Assembly (NCBI RefSeq): GCF_963678635.1
Contig: NC_087065.1
Coordinates: forward strand, 56,262,397 to 56,326,396
Direction of reading: 5' to 3'
Length of the DNA stretch: 64,000 bases
Origin: Symsagittifera roscoffensis
Taxonomy: Eukaryota > Xenacoelomorpha > Acoela > Convolutidae
Shown here: in pieces, positions 54,040-64,000 of the stretch
Position numbering within the stretch: the first letter of the stretch is position 1
Layout: every line of letters starts with the position of its first letter
Made by a program: the position numbers and the translations under genes
The notes under the pieces: generated by a model
What the model was told of the DNA's origin: nothing
What the model saw: only the letters and a program-made list of their open reading frames with translations
Database searches by the model: none

Positions 54040-55829
54040 GCCGCCAACTTGGATCACTACACCGATCAAATTCCCATCCAACCAATCTTACCTCTTCAAT
54101 CCCAATCATACCACTTTTTGCTTTTCCGCCACCCGATTTTCCATCTAGCAATGTAACATCAGGCATGAATTCCGATACTAATTCACACATTTCAGTTTTA
54201 TACTCCATTTCACAGCTAAATAACCCGAATATTGAAACCCCCGATGAATTCGCCGACTCAGAACCATCCCCATCCAATAATTTTCATAACCCTTCTAATT
54301 TTTCTCAACCTCCTTTTCAACCCATATTGTCAAATAACCCTGACCCAATCACTCCCACACCCTCTTATGCTTCCCAAGTTACCCCAACCTACTCCTCATA
54401 CCATTCTGACCAATCATCTCCAGACACCCCCCGAATCTCCCCAGAGCTAGACAATTTTATTACCCTCCAACAACAACCCTACCACCTTAACACCCCGACC
54501 ATAAACCAAATCTCCTCCACTACAAATTCATCCAATCCCCCTACACCCTCTTCAAATTATACTGAATCATTAACACCATCATCCACATCCACTATATCTT
54601 CACTAAACACTAATAGAGCTTACCGCACTTTTAAAAGAAAGTTCCCCAACCATCCTTTCCCAGCAAAACCAGGAACAGCCCGTGAATACATCAACCACCC
54701 CCAGCATACTAACACCAAAGAATTTTTAGCTATCACTTTACCCTCATTTCCACAATACACCTTAAACACCCCTCATGACGCTAACGAAACACGCAACTTT
54801 GTAGACGAATACGTTTTAATGCCCACTCTCTCTTGGACCTCATACTATCATTTCACTAACCCTCTTTGCTTACCTTTAACCAACACTTCCATCGATACAG
54901 ACAGAAACAAAGATATGCTATATCGACTAACTACACCACTAACCGCTAGACAATTTACTTACGTTGGATATAAAAAATCACTAAAAATACACACTGCACC
55001 TAGAGCTAATGAATATACACTAGAATACTACGATCACAACATCATTAGAGCTAACCAAGATCAATTCTTAGACGACGATCGCTTCGCTAATCCACAAATC
55101 ACCGAGAAATTTTTCATCAAGACACCATATGTATTTACACTAAACATTTTCGACCGAAAGTTTAATCACATTATTTCAGAAGCACTAACAAACACACAAG
55201 CATACGAAAGTTTTAAAGAACGCTTCCAAATCTTTTCACTAACCTTTCATTTCCTTGCACCACACGAAAGAGATTTACACTGCTCACACGATATTATGTT
55301 GCGCACTAAACAAACACATACATACAGTTACTATCGTTTCATCCAAAATCACTTTGACCTCCACACACCCTCTAGACAACCACACCATCGTTTCCAATTC
55401 ATCAATTCAAAATACACTTCACCGTATTTCCTAAATTTCACATATTGTATTAAAGACACTAACCTCCATGGTATTCTTCGTAATTATGACCCCATAACCC
55501 AAATGTATATTTTCTGCCCCATCACCAAGACCTTCAACGCCGAAGAATCCCGACCCTTCCTTATCCCGCACGAGTTTGTACAGCCTATAGAGATCCCAAT
55601 TTTAGAATTCATCCACAACACTAAATTTAACCACAAATTATATAACTTAATCCAAAACACACCTTATGAGTTTGCAGTAGGCACTGAAGAACTAACCACT
55701 ATTAAGGCACTTCAATTGCTTTGGCCACTGCTTCAAACTAAAAATATCATCCGCATCTTAGCTAAACTACTAACAACTTCAGAACTAATTCACGACATCT
55801 TCCCCCACGGTTTTTTCCCCGACGACTAA
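54036..55829 (+). CDS. 597-aa accessory protein, unknown family
   Basis: Begins in the ATGA that ends env, implying coupled translation. Residues 1-200 are Pro/Ser/Thr/Asn-rich and probably disordered, including FPPPDFPSS and repeated proline clusters. The remaining 400 look folded, with many aromatic residues (for example YVLMPTLSWTSYYHF and FIKTPYVFTLNIFDR) and the late segment EIPILEFIHNT. There is no signal peptide and no clear membrane span, so it is probably intracellular. The late segment is matched at protein level in the deleted element. I recognise no enzyme motif. It may be a structural or host-interaction protein. Confidence 0.75.
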   Translation: MSRQLGSLHRSNSHPTNLTSSIPIIPLFAFPPPDFPSSNVTSGMNSDTNSHISVLYSISQLNNPNIETPDEFADSEPSPSNNFHNPSNFSQPPFQPILSNNPDPITPTPSYASQVTPTYSSYHSDQSSPDTPRISPELDNFITLQQQPYHLNTPTINQISSTTNSSNPPTPSSNYTESLTPSSTSTISSLNTNRAYRTFKRKFPNHPFPAKPGTAREYINHPQHTNTKEFLAITLPSFPQYTLNTPHDANETRNFVDEYVLMPTLSWTSYYHFTNPLCLPLTNTSIDTDRNKDMLYRLTTPLTARQFTYVGYKKSLKIHTAPRANEYTLEYYDHNIIRANQDQFLDDDRFANPQITEKFFIKTPYVFTLNIFDRKFNHIISEALTNTQAYESFKERFQIFSLTFHFLAPHERDLHCSHDIMLRTKQTHTYSYYRFIQNHFDLHTPSRQPHHRFQFINSKYTSPYFLNFTYCIKDTNLHGILRNYDPITQMYIFCPITKTFNAEESRPFLIPHEFVQPIEIPILEFIHNTKFNHKLYNLIQNTPYEFAVGTEELTTIKALQLLWPLLQTKNIIRILAKLLTTSELIHDIFPHGFFPDD

Positions 55830-57444
55830 CAGGTAAGTATGAATTAAGTAAATATTACTAACTAATTAAAATATTGAAAAAACTCACCATTCTTTATTCA
55901 TGTTTTCTTTAGATTTTTAGCTTTCATCCGACAATCACCTACAAAAACCACAAAAGAAACAATAAAAATCACAATCTTCATCAAACAATTTTAAAATTCT
56001 ATTAATCTCCTACACTTATAAATTTCTAAATTTAATATCAATGCAATAAATTCATCTATAAAATTTTCCCCCAAAGCAGTAAATCTAATTATGATGAGAA
56101 TTTGTATCTTAAAATTCCCCCTTAACTAGCAGTAAATTTCCAAATTCTATGCAGTAAATTAATAAAATGCAATTGCAGTACTAACCTTTTGATATTTTCA
56201 TTCATTCGCACAGAAATTCTATCCACACTCGCACAGCTCGCCCAGGAAGAATTGTTTAAAATAATGAATTTCAGTTTCAAGTTTTCAAACTCAACAACTC
56301 TAACATATAATAACATGTTTCAAACTTTCCTTTAACCCGGTTGGAAAGGAATCATATACTAAACAAAACTAACCAACGCAGCTTACTAAATACCACAAAT
56401 CATAGAATAACAGCATGACTAAGAAAAGGAAACTAACGGTACCCAAACCGGATTAACCCAGTTTAAAACTGGATAAATTATTCTTTTGAAGACTATTATA
56501 AAGTCTAAGAAAGAAATAATAAAACACAAAAAAGTCGAAAGACAAACCCATACCACAAACAATTTGCTTTTTAGAAAAAGTACATAACCAACAAGACATA
56601 AGTAAAACCACAACAAACCCAACATAAAACGTTGTCACATAACAGGACCCCTCACAAACACCGCATGAAATTATACTCCCACACCTGGCCTAACCCACCA
56701 GGAAAGGACGTCCTGAGCATGCTCTATAGCCGGCCTAACCCACCGCGCTACATCCACGCTTTGTGACCACACCTTTATTTTTAATAAGAGCTACTCAAGG
56801 GTGAGTAACTCTTCAAAATAACCGAACTAAAACAAAAAGCTTTTGTGAAAACAACTAACTAAAATCATTATTAAAAAACATTAAACTAATAAAAATTTTA
56901 TAAAATGTAAAATCACATGATGCAATATATAGATCAGAATACAACACCAAGGACGAACATCAAAAGATAAGACGACCTCACTACACTCGAGAGAGAATGA
57001 CCAACTACAATCGATATGCCGCTCACAATCACAACTCAAAGGATTTAGAGTACGACTTGACCTCGCAGAAAAGGACTTCATTGAACTAGACCAATGACCA
57101 CCTCGATGACCCAAGTGTACGTACAGATCCGAGTAACCAGGCATCCCCTCCACGCACAATCTCCACGCCATTCCCAAGCTAGATCAGACACAAAGAAGTT
57201 CTCCCCGAAGAACAGAAAAACCTGACATAGCCAACCATTCTGAAATCAGAATTGGTTTTGTTGCAGAGACTCAGTCGTTGTCACAAGAAGAACACAACGT
57301 CTTATGTCTCTAACTCCAGTTTCCTGGAACTTCCTAAACAAAAAGGAAACAAAGAAATATGATGTTCGCCAAATACCAACGTCCATCATCCATCCTTGAA
57401 TTACAGAAGAACTGTTCTAAAAAACTCTGTAAAACCCGGATGGG
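55830..57444 (+). other. 3' noncoding region of the element
   Basis: No supported ORF in 1.6 kb. A textbook splice donor (CAG/GTAAGTAT) starts one base after the last stop codon. The sequence just before the 3' LTR is tgtaaaacccggatggg, without the long purine run expected of a polypurine tract. The region is represented, diverged, at 17484-18775. Confidence 0.6.
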
Positions 57445-57854
57445 TGGAACCTGATCTAAACTATATTTTATGATTGGATAAATTAAATGTTTTACCAATG
57501 TAAAGTATTTAATATTAACCAATCATGATCCATCTAACTAACAACCCACTTATTTGTAAGTGCTGAAGTTACTTGTAATTTCAGCACCAGAGAGATTTGA
57601 ATTTAACTTAGAAATTAGTTGGACTCTCCCGAGCACTTCAGCAGCCGCAATAAACCAGTATACCCTAGATCTATTGAGCCTAGCAGAGACTAGTTAAACA
57701 ACCTGAGACTAGATAGTATAAGAGTAAGATTAGGATCGGTATTAGACTAAGAAGTTGCACGAATCTATCCGGCCGAAAATAAGATAGCGTGACGAGCAGA
57801 CGGTGTACCCTATCCGAAATTACTCTATGAGTTATACATCCCAGTCCTAACTCA
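57445..57854 (+). repeat. 3' LTR, 410 bp
   Basis: Identical by eye to 38950-39359. It is followed by TTTT, which also precedes the 5' LTR. It carries the AATAAA at 57649-57654. Confidence 0.95.
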
Positions 57855-57904
57855 TTTTGCAGATAGTTCAAGGGTATATTCTTTAACCAAATAAATATCT
57901 TTCA

Positions 57905-58257
57905 TCAGGGTTGGTTTTAGGGGGGGCACGCCTCCCCCCTCAGGGATTCAACCCTCTCACCAACCAAAAGGTCCCCTTTGGTATTACTTTATGACATCCA
58001 TTTTAGGCCGAGCAACCTTAAAATTTTTCTAAAGGCGCCTTCGGTCAATATACAATATATACTATGTAATACAATTTTTCAAAAAGTGCCCAAAAGCGGC
58101 TTTTTGGACCAGTTTTTTTCAAAAATTGTTCTGTTTTGTACTGTTCTGGGAGTGCTCGGAAAATCAATTTGGTTGACCTAAAAAAAAGGTCGACATGATT
58201 TTTTTTAAATTTCGAATTCGCCCTCTCCCCTCTAGAAAATCCTAGTTCTGCTCCTGC
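57905..58257 (-). mobile_element. G/C-tract mini-element (copy 7)
   Basis: Diverged copy: ggttttagggggggcacg, ttcaaccctctcaccaacc, aaaggcgccttcggtc, aaaaagtgcccaaaag, gggagtgctcggaaaatc, gttgacctaaaaaaaaggtc, and an end reading ctagaaaatcctagttctgc. It lies 50 bp from the 3' LTR. Confidence 0.65.
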
Positions 58258-58403
58258 CTTCCATGTTTATATACATTTCCGACGTAACGATTGTTTTAAT
58301 AATTTATTTGCATTTTTTTGGAAACAATTCAAGTAAAAATCCCAAGGGTTAAATGAATCTACAGGTTTGTAAAGCAAAGATATATACTAATGAACGGACT
58401 GAC

Positions 58404-58614
58404 CTGTATCCATTGAGGTTGCCTCTAGTCTTCTTGCAGGATGTGAGCTCTGGGATGATTGCCAGGTGGGATATCTGGGATGAGGCCCAGCCAAACTGAA
58501 AGAGGCAGATGAAGGGTGTGTAGTAGATGTACTTAGAGAGAATGTTCGTGTCTGAGTCACAGCCGATGCAGTTGTTGAACACGAACACGAAACTGCTGGC
58601 GACTCCTATCACTC
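58404..58614 (-). CDS. MFSD12: MFSD12-like, exon 3
   Basis: 211 nt with acceptor tttcag and donor GTCAGT. Two bases complete a Gly codon with exon 2, and the exon ends in two bases of an Arg codon. It encodes a helix (VIGVASSFVFVFNN), a CIGC loop, and FQFGWASSQISHLAIIPEL, the most diagnostic motif of MFSD12 proteins. The loop after it (CKKTRGNLNGYR) is basic. Confidence 0.92.
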
Positions 58615-58891
58615 CTGAAAACAGAAAGATCAATGCAGTTCCTCCAAATAACAGAGGAGCTATCATTAAGTTTTAACAGTTTTGTCCAAAGATAGACCAA
58701 TGAGCAGAATGTTCTAAGAGCAGAAAGGGTCCAAGAGCAGTAAAACAGAAAAATTTTGATTTATACGGGCTAATAGATAAAGCCAGTATTAGAGTTGCCA
58801 ACACTAACTAGGAAATTATTGAATTATGCATTTTTTGGGTAATTTTACCAAGTTTTTTTATTGCCTCCGGATCGAGGTCGTGGTTTTATGT

Positions 58892-59130
58892 TCAGACCGT
58901 GTTGACCAGAGTTTTGCATGCTCAGACCTTTGGGACCAGAATATGGTATGTTCAGACCGTGTGGACCAGAAAAAACTATGTTCAGACCGTGTGGACCGAA
59001 GAAATCAGGATTAAGACCGCGTGGACCAAAGGAATCCGGTTTTAGTCCGTGTGGAAGAATGAATTGGGTTTCAGACCGTGTCGACCGACGATATCCCGAT
59101 TTAGACCGTGTGGACCAAAAAAAAAACAAT
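58892..59130. repeat. 30-bp minisatellite, 8 units
   Basis: Units start at 58892 and every 30 bp after (one is 29 bp). The core tcagaccgtgtggacca is conserved while the other 13 bases vary. In the minus-strand frame it would read as repeats of FGPHGLN, but there is no gene context. It lies in MFSD12-like intron 2. Confidence 0.9.
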
Positions 59131-59992
59131 TTTGTTTTGGGATCGAAAATGGTTCATATTTATTCGACCTCTCAATTTGACAATTTTCAGCAGAGCGTTT
59201 CAATTGCACCCCCAATGACTGCTTTCGAAAACCGGCTGGCTTATAATCAGACAAGTAATATAATGCCAAAATATACTAATTGAATTTTTTTGAAAGCTTA
59301 AAAAAATTTTCTTGTCGACTTATTCGAAAAAAATTTAGTAAAAAAAGCCCATTTATTGTCCTTTTTGATTAAAAAAAGCTTCAATTCAACAACAACTATT
59401 CGAGACCATATAAAGGGGAGTCGATAAACTCAGGGTTTGACCTGATACGAAGAGTGTTATTGTATTATTTACTCGCATTCTACATTAACCATTTATTTTG
59501 TTGAGCGGTTCTCTTTTTTGCGAATCAAGACCAATTTATATGCCTAAAACTTTAACGTGGTACCATTATTGCAGCCGAAATCGAACAGGCTGTATAAGAC
59601 CTGAAGCTATGGGTCAAGTGAGAGCTCGTACTCACACACTATCATTGCACTGATAAGGGATGACTACATGCCTCACCAGTCATAACTTAAAATAAATGAG
59701 AAAGAAATTCCACAAAACATTGATCAAATTTTTACAAACAAAATAGGAGGGCTGTGATTTTTATAGAACGTTTATTTAGAAAAAAAAATGAAAAATTTTG
59801 AGATTTTTCATGGCATTCTTTTGCCTTTTGTTCTGATCTTTTTTTTCTTTGATTCGAAAATTCCCGCAAATTCCAGCTGAAAAAGCTATTCTATCTTTGA
59901 ATGCTCATTGCAAAAAAAACGCCAAAATTTAATGAGTGGAACTTAATAGATAGAAAAAATGCTTATCAAAAAAATTAAAAAAAAAACAGCAC
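59131..59992. other. MFSD12-like intron 2 DNA
   Basis: AT-rich intron sequence between the minisatellite and the duplicated unit that begins at 59993. No other feature seen. Confidence 0.5.
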
Positions 59993-60041
59993 TAAAATAA
60001 CACTTACAATTTTCATAAGTAGATGAACATCATGTACCAAC

Positions 60042-60189
60042 CGAATAGATGCCATGACTTGCGCACTCCATACAGCTGGCAGCCGGTGGTTCTGTCTGAC
60101 TCATAGCCCACAAAGGGAGTCCCAATGGCATCTGCCATCTGGCCAATCAGCACCAGGTTCCCAGCTGTCACACTGTCAATCTCAAGCAC
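60042..60189 (-). CDS. MFSD12: MFSD12-like, exon 2
   Basis: 148 nt with acceptor ttcag and donor GTTGGT, ending with one base of a Gly codon. It reads VLEIDSVTAGNLVLIGQMAD, then GTPFVGYESDR and YGVRKSWHLFG, the conserved helix 2 to loop 2-3 region with the MFS-type (D/E)R and RKxWH elements. Confidence 0.92.
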
Positions 60190-60957
60190 CTGAACAAGAT
60201 GAAATAATTCCCAGTATTATACTTATAAGAAATAACACAATTTCCACTTTTTTGTTTTGAGAGTTATAATTAGAACATGGCTTGTATCTCAAAAGACTCT
60301 TTATGATTTAATGAGCTGAATTCTTACACAGAGTGATCACCACGATATTTGAGTTGAATTTAACACTCACGGCGGTTTTTTGAGTGTTGTTAAGAGCGTT
60401 CGAATAACAACCCTTGGGATTGACCGCTTTGTCTCTTTTTTTTCTCAAACTTTCAGAAGAAAACTCTGAAGTATATCCAGGTCAAATATCAATTGTTATT
60501 GTTCTGACGAATTTTGAAATATTATATCATAATAACATAACAACGTAGTGAGAAAAAATTGGGGAAAAAATCAACTTTTTTTTGTGTTTTTGTTGAGTTA
60601 TAAGTTTTGAGATCAAGTTCATAAGATCCCGACCAACTTTTTCGAAAGTTTTTCTGCCAAAAACTTTTAAGGGGAAGTTTCTTTTTACCGACACAACCAG
60701 GAATGCGCAAAGACAATTCGGCACTCAATTATTCAAACGTTCAAAAACTGAAGAAACCTTTTTCGCGACGGTGGTAAATTTAAACTACATCGAACAAAGT
60801 TGAGTCAGGTCCATGCTTCTAGAACTATAAAAAACAAAATTAACAAAATTAACAAGTCGGATTTTTTGTCTATTTACAATTCAAAACTTGCCACCAATTT
60901 TTATCATAAATTATTTAACAACGAAAAAAAAAAACTACAAAAAAAATAAAAGCTTAC

Positions 60958-61167
60958 TTGATGGAAGAAAATGATGAAGTAGCTGAACCACATGGCAGAA
61001 CAGAGGTCATTCAGTACATGACCCACACTGTAGCAGAAGGTCTGCACTTTACTGATGTCCTTGAAGATGACCTCTTCTCCTTCAAGGGTCACTGGATTTT
61101 CAGGGGTCAGAGGGGTCACATCGTCCTCCTGCTCTCCTGTAGATTTAATCTCCGTAATAGGATCCAT
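60958..61167 (-). CDS. MFSD12: MFSD12-like, exon 1 with start codon
   Basis: 70 codons from an ATG in good context (G at -3, G at +4) to donor GTAAGC, phase 0. A 40-residue acidic N-terminus (MDPITEIKSTGEQEDD) precedes the first helix, with the family hallmark YSVGHVLNDLCSAMWFSYF. MFSD12 proteins are 12-helix MFS carriers of lysosomes and melanosomes needed for cysteine import; that role is transferred by family, not shown here. The exons found total about 490 residues, close to the usual length of about 480, with one short exon still unplaced. Confidence 0.9.
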
Positions 61168-62004
61168 TTCGTGTAACTTAAATTAATTGTGAGTCAGATT
61201 TAAAATAACTATAGAAAAAAAGGAGAATATTGCTTCAAACATAAATTTAGAGATGAACTCCGAGCCTATAGTTTCAATTTTGGCGATAAAATGATACAAG
61301 TTTATCTAAAAATTGTTGTTTAAGGTAGTAAATTTTGAAGTAAAATTCTAAACCGCATAAGGTCGTTAACTTTTGGACCCGAAAAGTTCGTTCCACCTTT
61401 TATCTTTAGAAATTCTAATTAAGGAAATTAGTTAAGCAATCCAATTAAATGTTTGCTCTAGGTGTGGAATTAAGCAAATATATGGCATTTCTTTAGACCA
61501 ATCATTGGTATTAACAATCTAGACTATCTAGATGAATAACCGATGGTAAAACAATAATACTGAATTGAACGCGTTTTGTATGGTACCTTATAGAGACAAG
61601 AGACATAATGGCCGTGAATTAGAGATGGCACACAAAGGCAACACAAACGCTATTTTAAATGAACCCATTTTCTCGTAAAATCTAGTAGAAACTTGGTACG
61701 CCTTTAGATTCTGATATTTGAAGATATAGGCTCAACCTTATCGGCTAATTTGTGATTCCTCTGAAATTTATCAAATAGAGTTTAATCACGAACCCTCTTA
61801 GACAACAATGATTAATTAGTAGAGAAATTGATTGAAATCGAACAAATTTTGAGGTCAATCAAAAATTACAAAACCTTGTAGAAGAATTGTACATAAATAA
61901 ACGTTGTTGATTTATTGAGAGAAACTGATTGACTAATTAAGAGTAAAACGTTTAAAATGTGTCTATATTTGTTTTTTCGCTTCTTTAGCGGTTAGAGACT
62001 GTAC
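61168..62004. other. Upstream region of the MFSD12-like gene
   Basis: Probable 5' UTR and promoter-containing DNA on the minus strand. No ORF, and no clear TATA or initiator assignment is possible. It is repeated upstream of the duplicate exon 1. Confidence 0.4.
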
Positions 62005-62053
62005 TAAAATAACACTTACAATTTTCATAAGTAGATGAACATCATGTACCAAC

Positions 62054-62201
62054 CGAATAGATGCCATGACTTGCGCACTCCATACAGCTGGCAGCCGGTG
62101 GTTCTGTCTGACTCATAGCCCACAAAGGGAGTCCCAATGGCATCTGCCATCTGGCCAATCAGCACCAGGTTCCCAGCTGTCACACTGTCAATCTCAAGCA
62201 C
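62054..62201 (-). CDS. Duplicate of MFSD12-like exon 2
   Basis: Identical by eye to 60042-60189, including both splice sites. Splicing of this copy onto the downstream exon 2 would shift the frame, so it must be skipped in a productive mRNA unless the duplication is an assembly error. Confidence 0.85.
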
Positions 62202-62969
62202 CTGAACAAGATGAAATAATTCCCAGTATTATACTTATAAGAAATAACACAATTTCCACTTTTTTGTTTTGAGAGTTATAATTAGAACATGGCTTGTATC
62301 TCAAAAGACTCTTTATGATTTAATGAGCTGAATTCTTACACAGAGTGATCACCACGATATTTGAGTTGAATTTAACACTCACGGCGGTTTTTTGAGTGTT
62401 GTTAAGAGCGTTCGAATAACAACCCTTGGGATTGACCGCTTTGTCTCTTTTTTTTCTCAAACTTTCAGAAGAAAACTCTGAAGTATATCCAGGTCAAATA
62501 TCAATTGTTATTGTTCTGACGAATTTTGAAATATTATATCATAATAACATAACAACGTAGTGAGAAAAAATTGGGGAAAAAATCAACTTTTTTTTGTGTT
62601 TTTGTTGAGTTATAAGTTTTGAGATCAAGTTCATAAGATCCCGACCAACTTTTTCGAAAGTTTTTCTGCCAAAAACTTTTAAGGGGAAGTTTCTTTTTAC
62701 CGACACAACCAGGAATGCGCAAAGACAATTCGGCACTCAATTATTCAAACGTTCAAAAACTGAAGAAACCTTTTTCGCGACGGTGGTAAATTTAAACTAC
62801 ATCGAACAAAGTTGAGTCAGGTCCATGCTTCTAGAACTATAAAAAACAAAATTAACAAAATTAACAAGTCGGATTTTTTGTCTATTTACAATTCAAAACT
62901 TGCCACCAATTTTTATCATAAATTATTTAACAACGAAAAAAAAAAACTACAAAAAAAATAAAAGCTTAC

Positions 62970-63179
62970 TTGATGGAAGAAAATGATGAAGTAGCTGAAC
63001 CACATGGCAGAACAGAGGTCATTCAGTACATGACCCACACTGTAGCAGAAGGTCTGCACTTTACTGATGTCCTTGAAGATGACCTCTTCTCCTTCAAGGG
63101 TCACTGGATTTTCAGGGGTCAGAGGGGTCACATCGTCCTCCTGCTCTCCTGTAGATTTAATCTCCGTAATAGGATCCAT
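62970..63179 (-). CDS. Duplicate of MFSD12-like exon 1
   Basis: Identical by eye to 60958-61167, with the same start codon and donor. Because its donor is phase 0 it could splice to either exon 2 copy, so it could act as an alternative first exon. Confidence 0.85.
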
Positions 63180-64000
63180 TTCGTGTAACTTAAATTAATT
63201 GTGAGTCAGATTTAAAATAACTATAGAAAAAAAGGAGAATATTGCTTCAAACATAAATTTAGAGATGAACTCCGACCCTATAGTTTCAATTTTGGCGATA
63301 AAATGATACAAGTTTATCTAAAAATTGTTGTTTAAGGTAGTAAATTTTGAAGTAAAATTCTAAACCGCATAAGGTCGTTAACTTTTGGACCCGAAAAGTT
63401 CGTTCCACCTTTTATCTTTAGAAATTCTAATTAAGGAAATTAGTTAAGCAATCCAATTAAATGTTTGCTCTAGGTGTGGAATTAAGCAAATATATGGCAT
63501 TTCTTTAGACCAATCATTGGTATTAACAATCTAGACTATCTAGATGAATAACCGATGGTAAAACAATAATACTGAATTGAACGCGTTTTGTATGGTACCT
63601 TATAGAGACAAGAGACATAATGGCCGTGAATTAGAGATGGCACACAAAGGCAACACAAACGCTATTTTAAATGAACCCATTTTCTCGTAAAATCTAGTAG
63701 AAACTTGGTACGCCTTTAGATTCTGATATTTGAAGATATAGGCTCAACCTTATCGGCTAATTTGTGATTCCTCTGAAATTTATCAAATAGAGTTTAATCA
63801 CGAACCCTCTTAGACAACAATGATTAATTAGTAGAGAAATTGATTGAAATCGAACAAATTTTGAGGTCAATCAAAAATTACAAAACCTTGTAGAAGAATT
63901 GTACATAAATAAACGTTGTTGATTTATTGAGAGAAACTGATTGACTAATTAAGAGTAAAACGTTTAAAATGTGTCTATATTTGTTTTTTCGCTTCTTTAG

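Larger units (their letters stand above)
38950..57854 (+). mobile_element. Complete 18.9-kb Ty3/Gypsy-class element with env and accessory ORFs
   Basis: Identical 410-bp LTRs, TG...CA ends and a flanking TTTT on both sides (possible 4-bp target duplication, matching the 4-bp CCAC of its relative) define the ends. Between them lie a leader with two ORFs, gag, protease, reverse transcriptase, RNase H and integrase in Ty3/Gypsy order. These are followed by two small membrane-protein ORFs, an ATG-less ORF, an env-like glycoprotein and a final 597-aa ORF. It is about 2-3 times longer than a typical Gypsy element. It lies antisense in intron 3 of the MFSD12-like gene. Two in-frame stops in gag-pro-pol raise the question of whether this copy is active. 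Confidence 0.93.
59993..62004. repeat. 2,012-bp tandem duplication, unit 1
   Basis: From actaaaataacacttacaa onward the sequence recurs 2,012 bp later. I saw one substitution (G at 61264, C at 63276). The unit includes exons 1 and 2 of the MFSD12-like gene, the intron between them and about 840 bp upstream of the start codon. Confidence 0.92.
62005..64000. repeat. 2,012-bp tandem duplication, unit 2 (runs off the window)
   Basis: A near-identical copy of 59993-61988, truncated by the window end 16 bp before the unit would be complete. Confidence 0.92.

Noticed and set aside
57420-57444. Polypurine tract before the 3' LTR
   Set aside because: The sequence is cccggatggg; there is no purine run of the usual length, so I did not annotate one.
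58892-59130. CRISPR-like array (fixed core, variable spacer)
   Set aside because: Unit length of 30 bp with a 13-bp variable part, inside an intron of an animal gene; it is a minisatellite.
59042-59283. Overlapping plus and minus ORFs around the minisatellite
   Set aside because: Both arise from the 30-bp repeat, which is open in both directions because its unit is a multiple of three.

Overview
This is an AT-rich metazoan (probably invertebrate) nuclear window. The evidence is a split host gene with canonical GT-AG introns, abundant transposable-element debris, and a 200-N scaffold gap. I cannot assign a species or phylum.

Layout. (1) 1-8359: repeat-rich DNA with a near-perfect 2,965-bp tandem duplication and an older third copy of part of it. 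(2) 8360-16600: AT-rich DNA with no convincing gene, containing a cluster of about 44-bp palindromes, G/C-tract mini-elements and the start of an old array of roughly 200-bp repeats. (3) 17113-21252: a 4.1-kb, minus-strand, internally deleted LTR element with a perfect 4-bp target duplication (CCAC), inserted in that repeat array. (4) 21253-30930: more repeat array, a non-LTR tail, a tRNA-like SINE head, the gap, and scattered decayed coding fragments. (5) 30933-61167, minus strand: an MFSD12-like major facilitator gene. Nine exons can be placed; one short exon near the 3' end was not found. Its first two exons are duplicated at 62054-63179 by a 2,012-bp tandem duplication. (6) 38950-57854, plus strand: a complete 18.9-kb Ty3/Gypsy-class LTR retroelement sitting antisense in intron 3 of that gene.

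The retroelement is the main discovery. Its two 410-bp LTRs (TG...CA) are identical by eye, so the insertion is very recent. In order it carries: a 77-aa leader ORF, a 155-aa Arg/Lys-rich ORF, a single gag-pro-pol frame of 8.2 kb broken by exactly two stops (TGA at 43072, TAA at 45220), two tiny membrane-protein ORFs, a 381-codon Ser/Thr/Pro-rich ORF with no ATG, an 872-aa envelope-like glycoprotein, and a 597-aa protein of unknown function. Two of the junctions are ATGA stop/start overlaps. This is the gene plan of a complex retrovirus-like element rather than of a simple Gypsy transposon.

The deleted relative at 17113-21252 is diverged from the full element, yet it keeps the leader ORF intact and matches the C-termini of pol and of the 597-aa ORF at protein level. 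That is internal evidence that the unfamiliar ORFs are real genes. Nothing prokaryotic is present.
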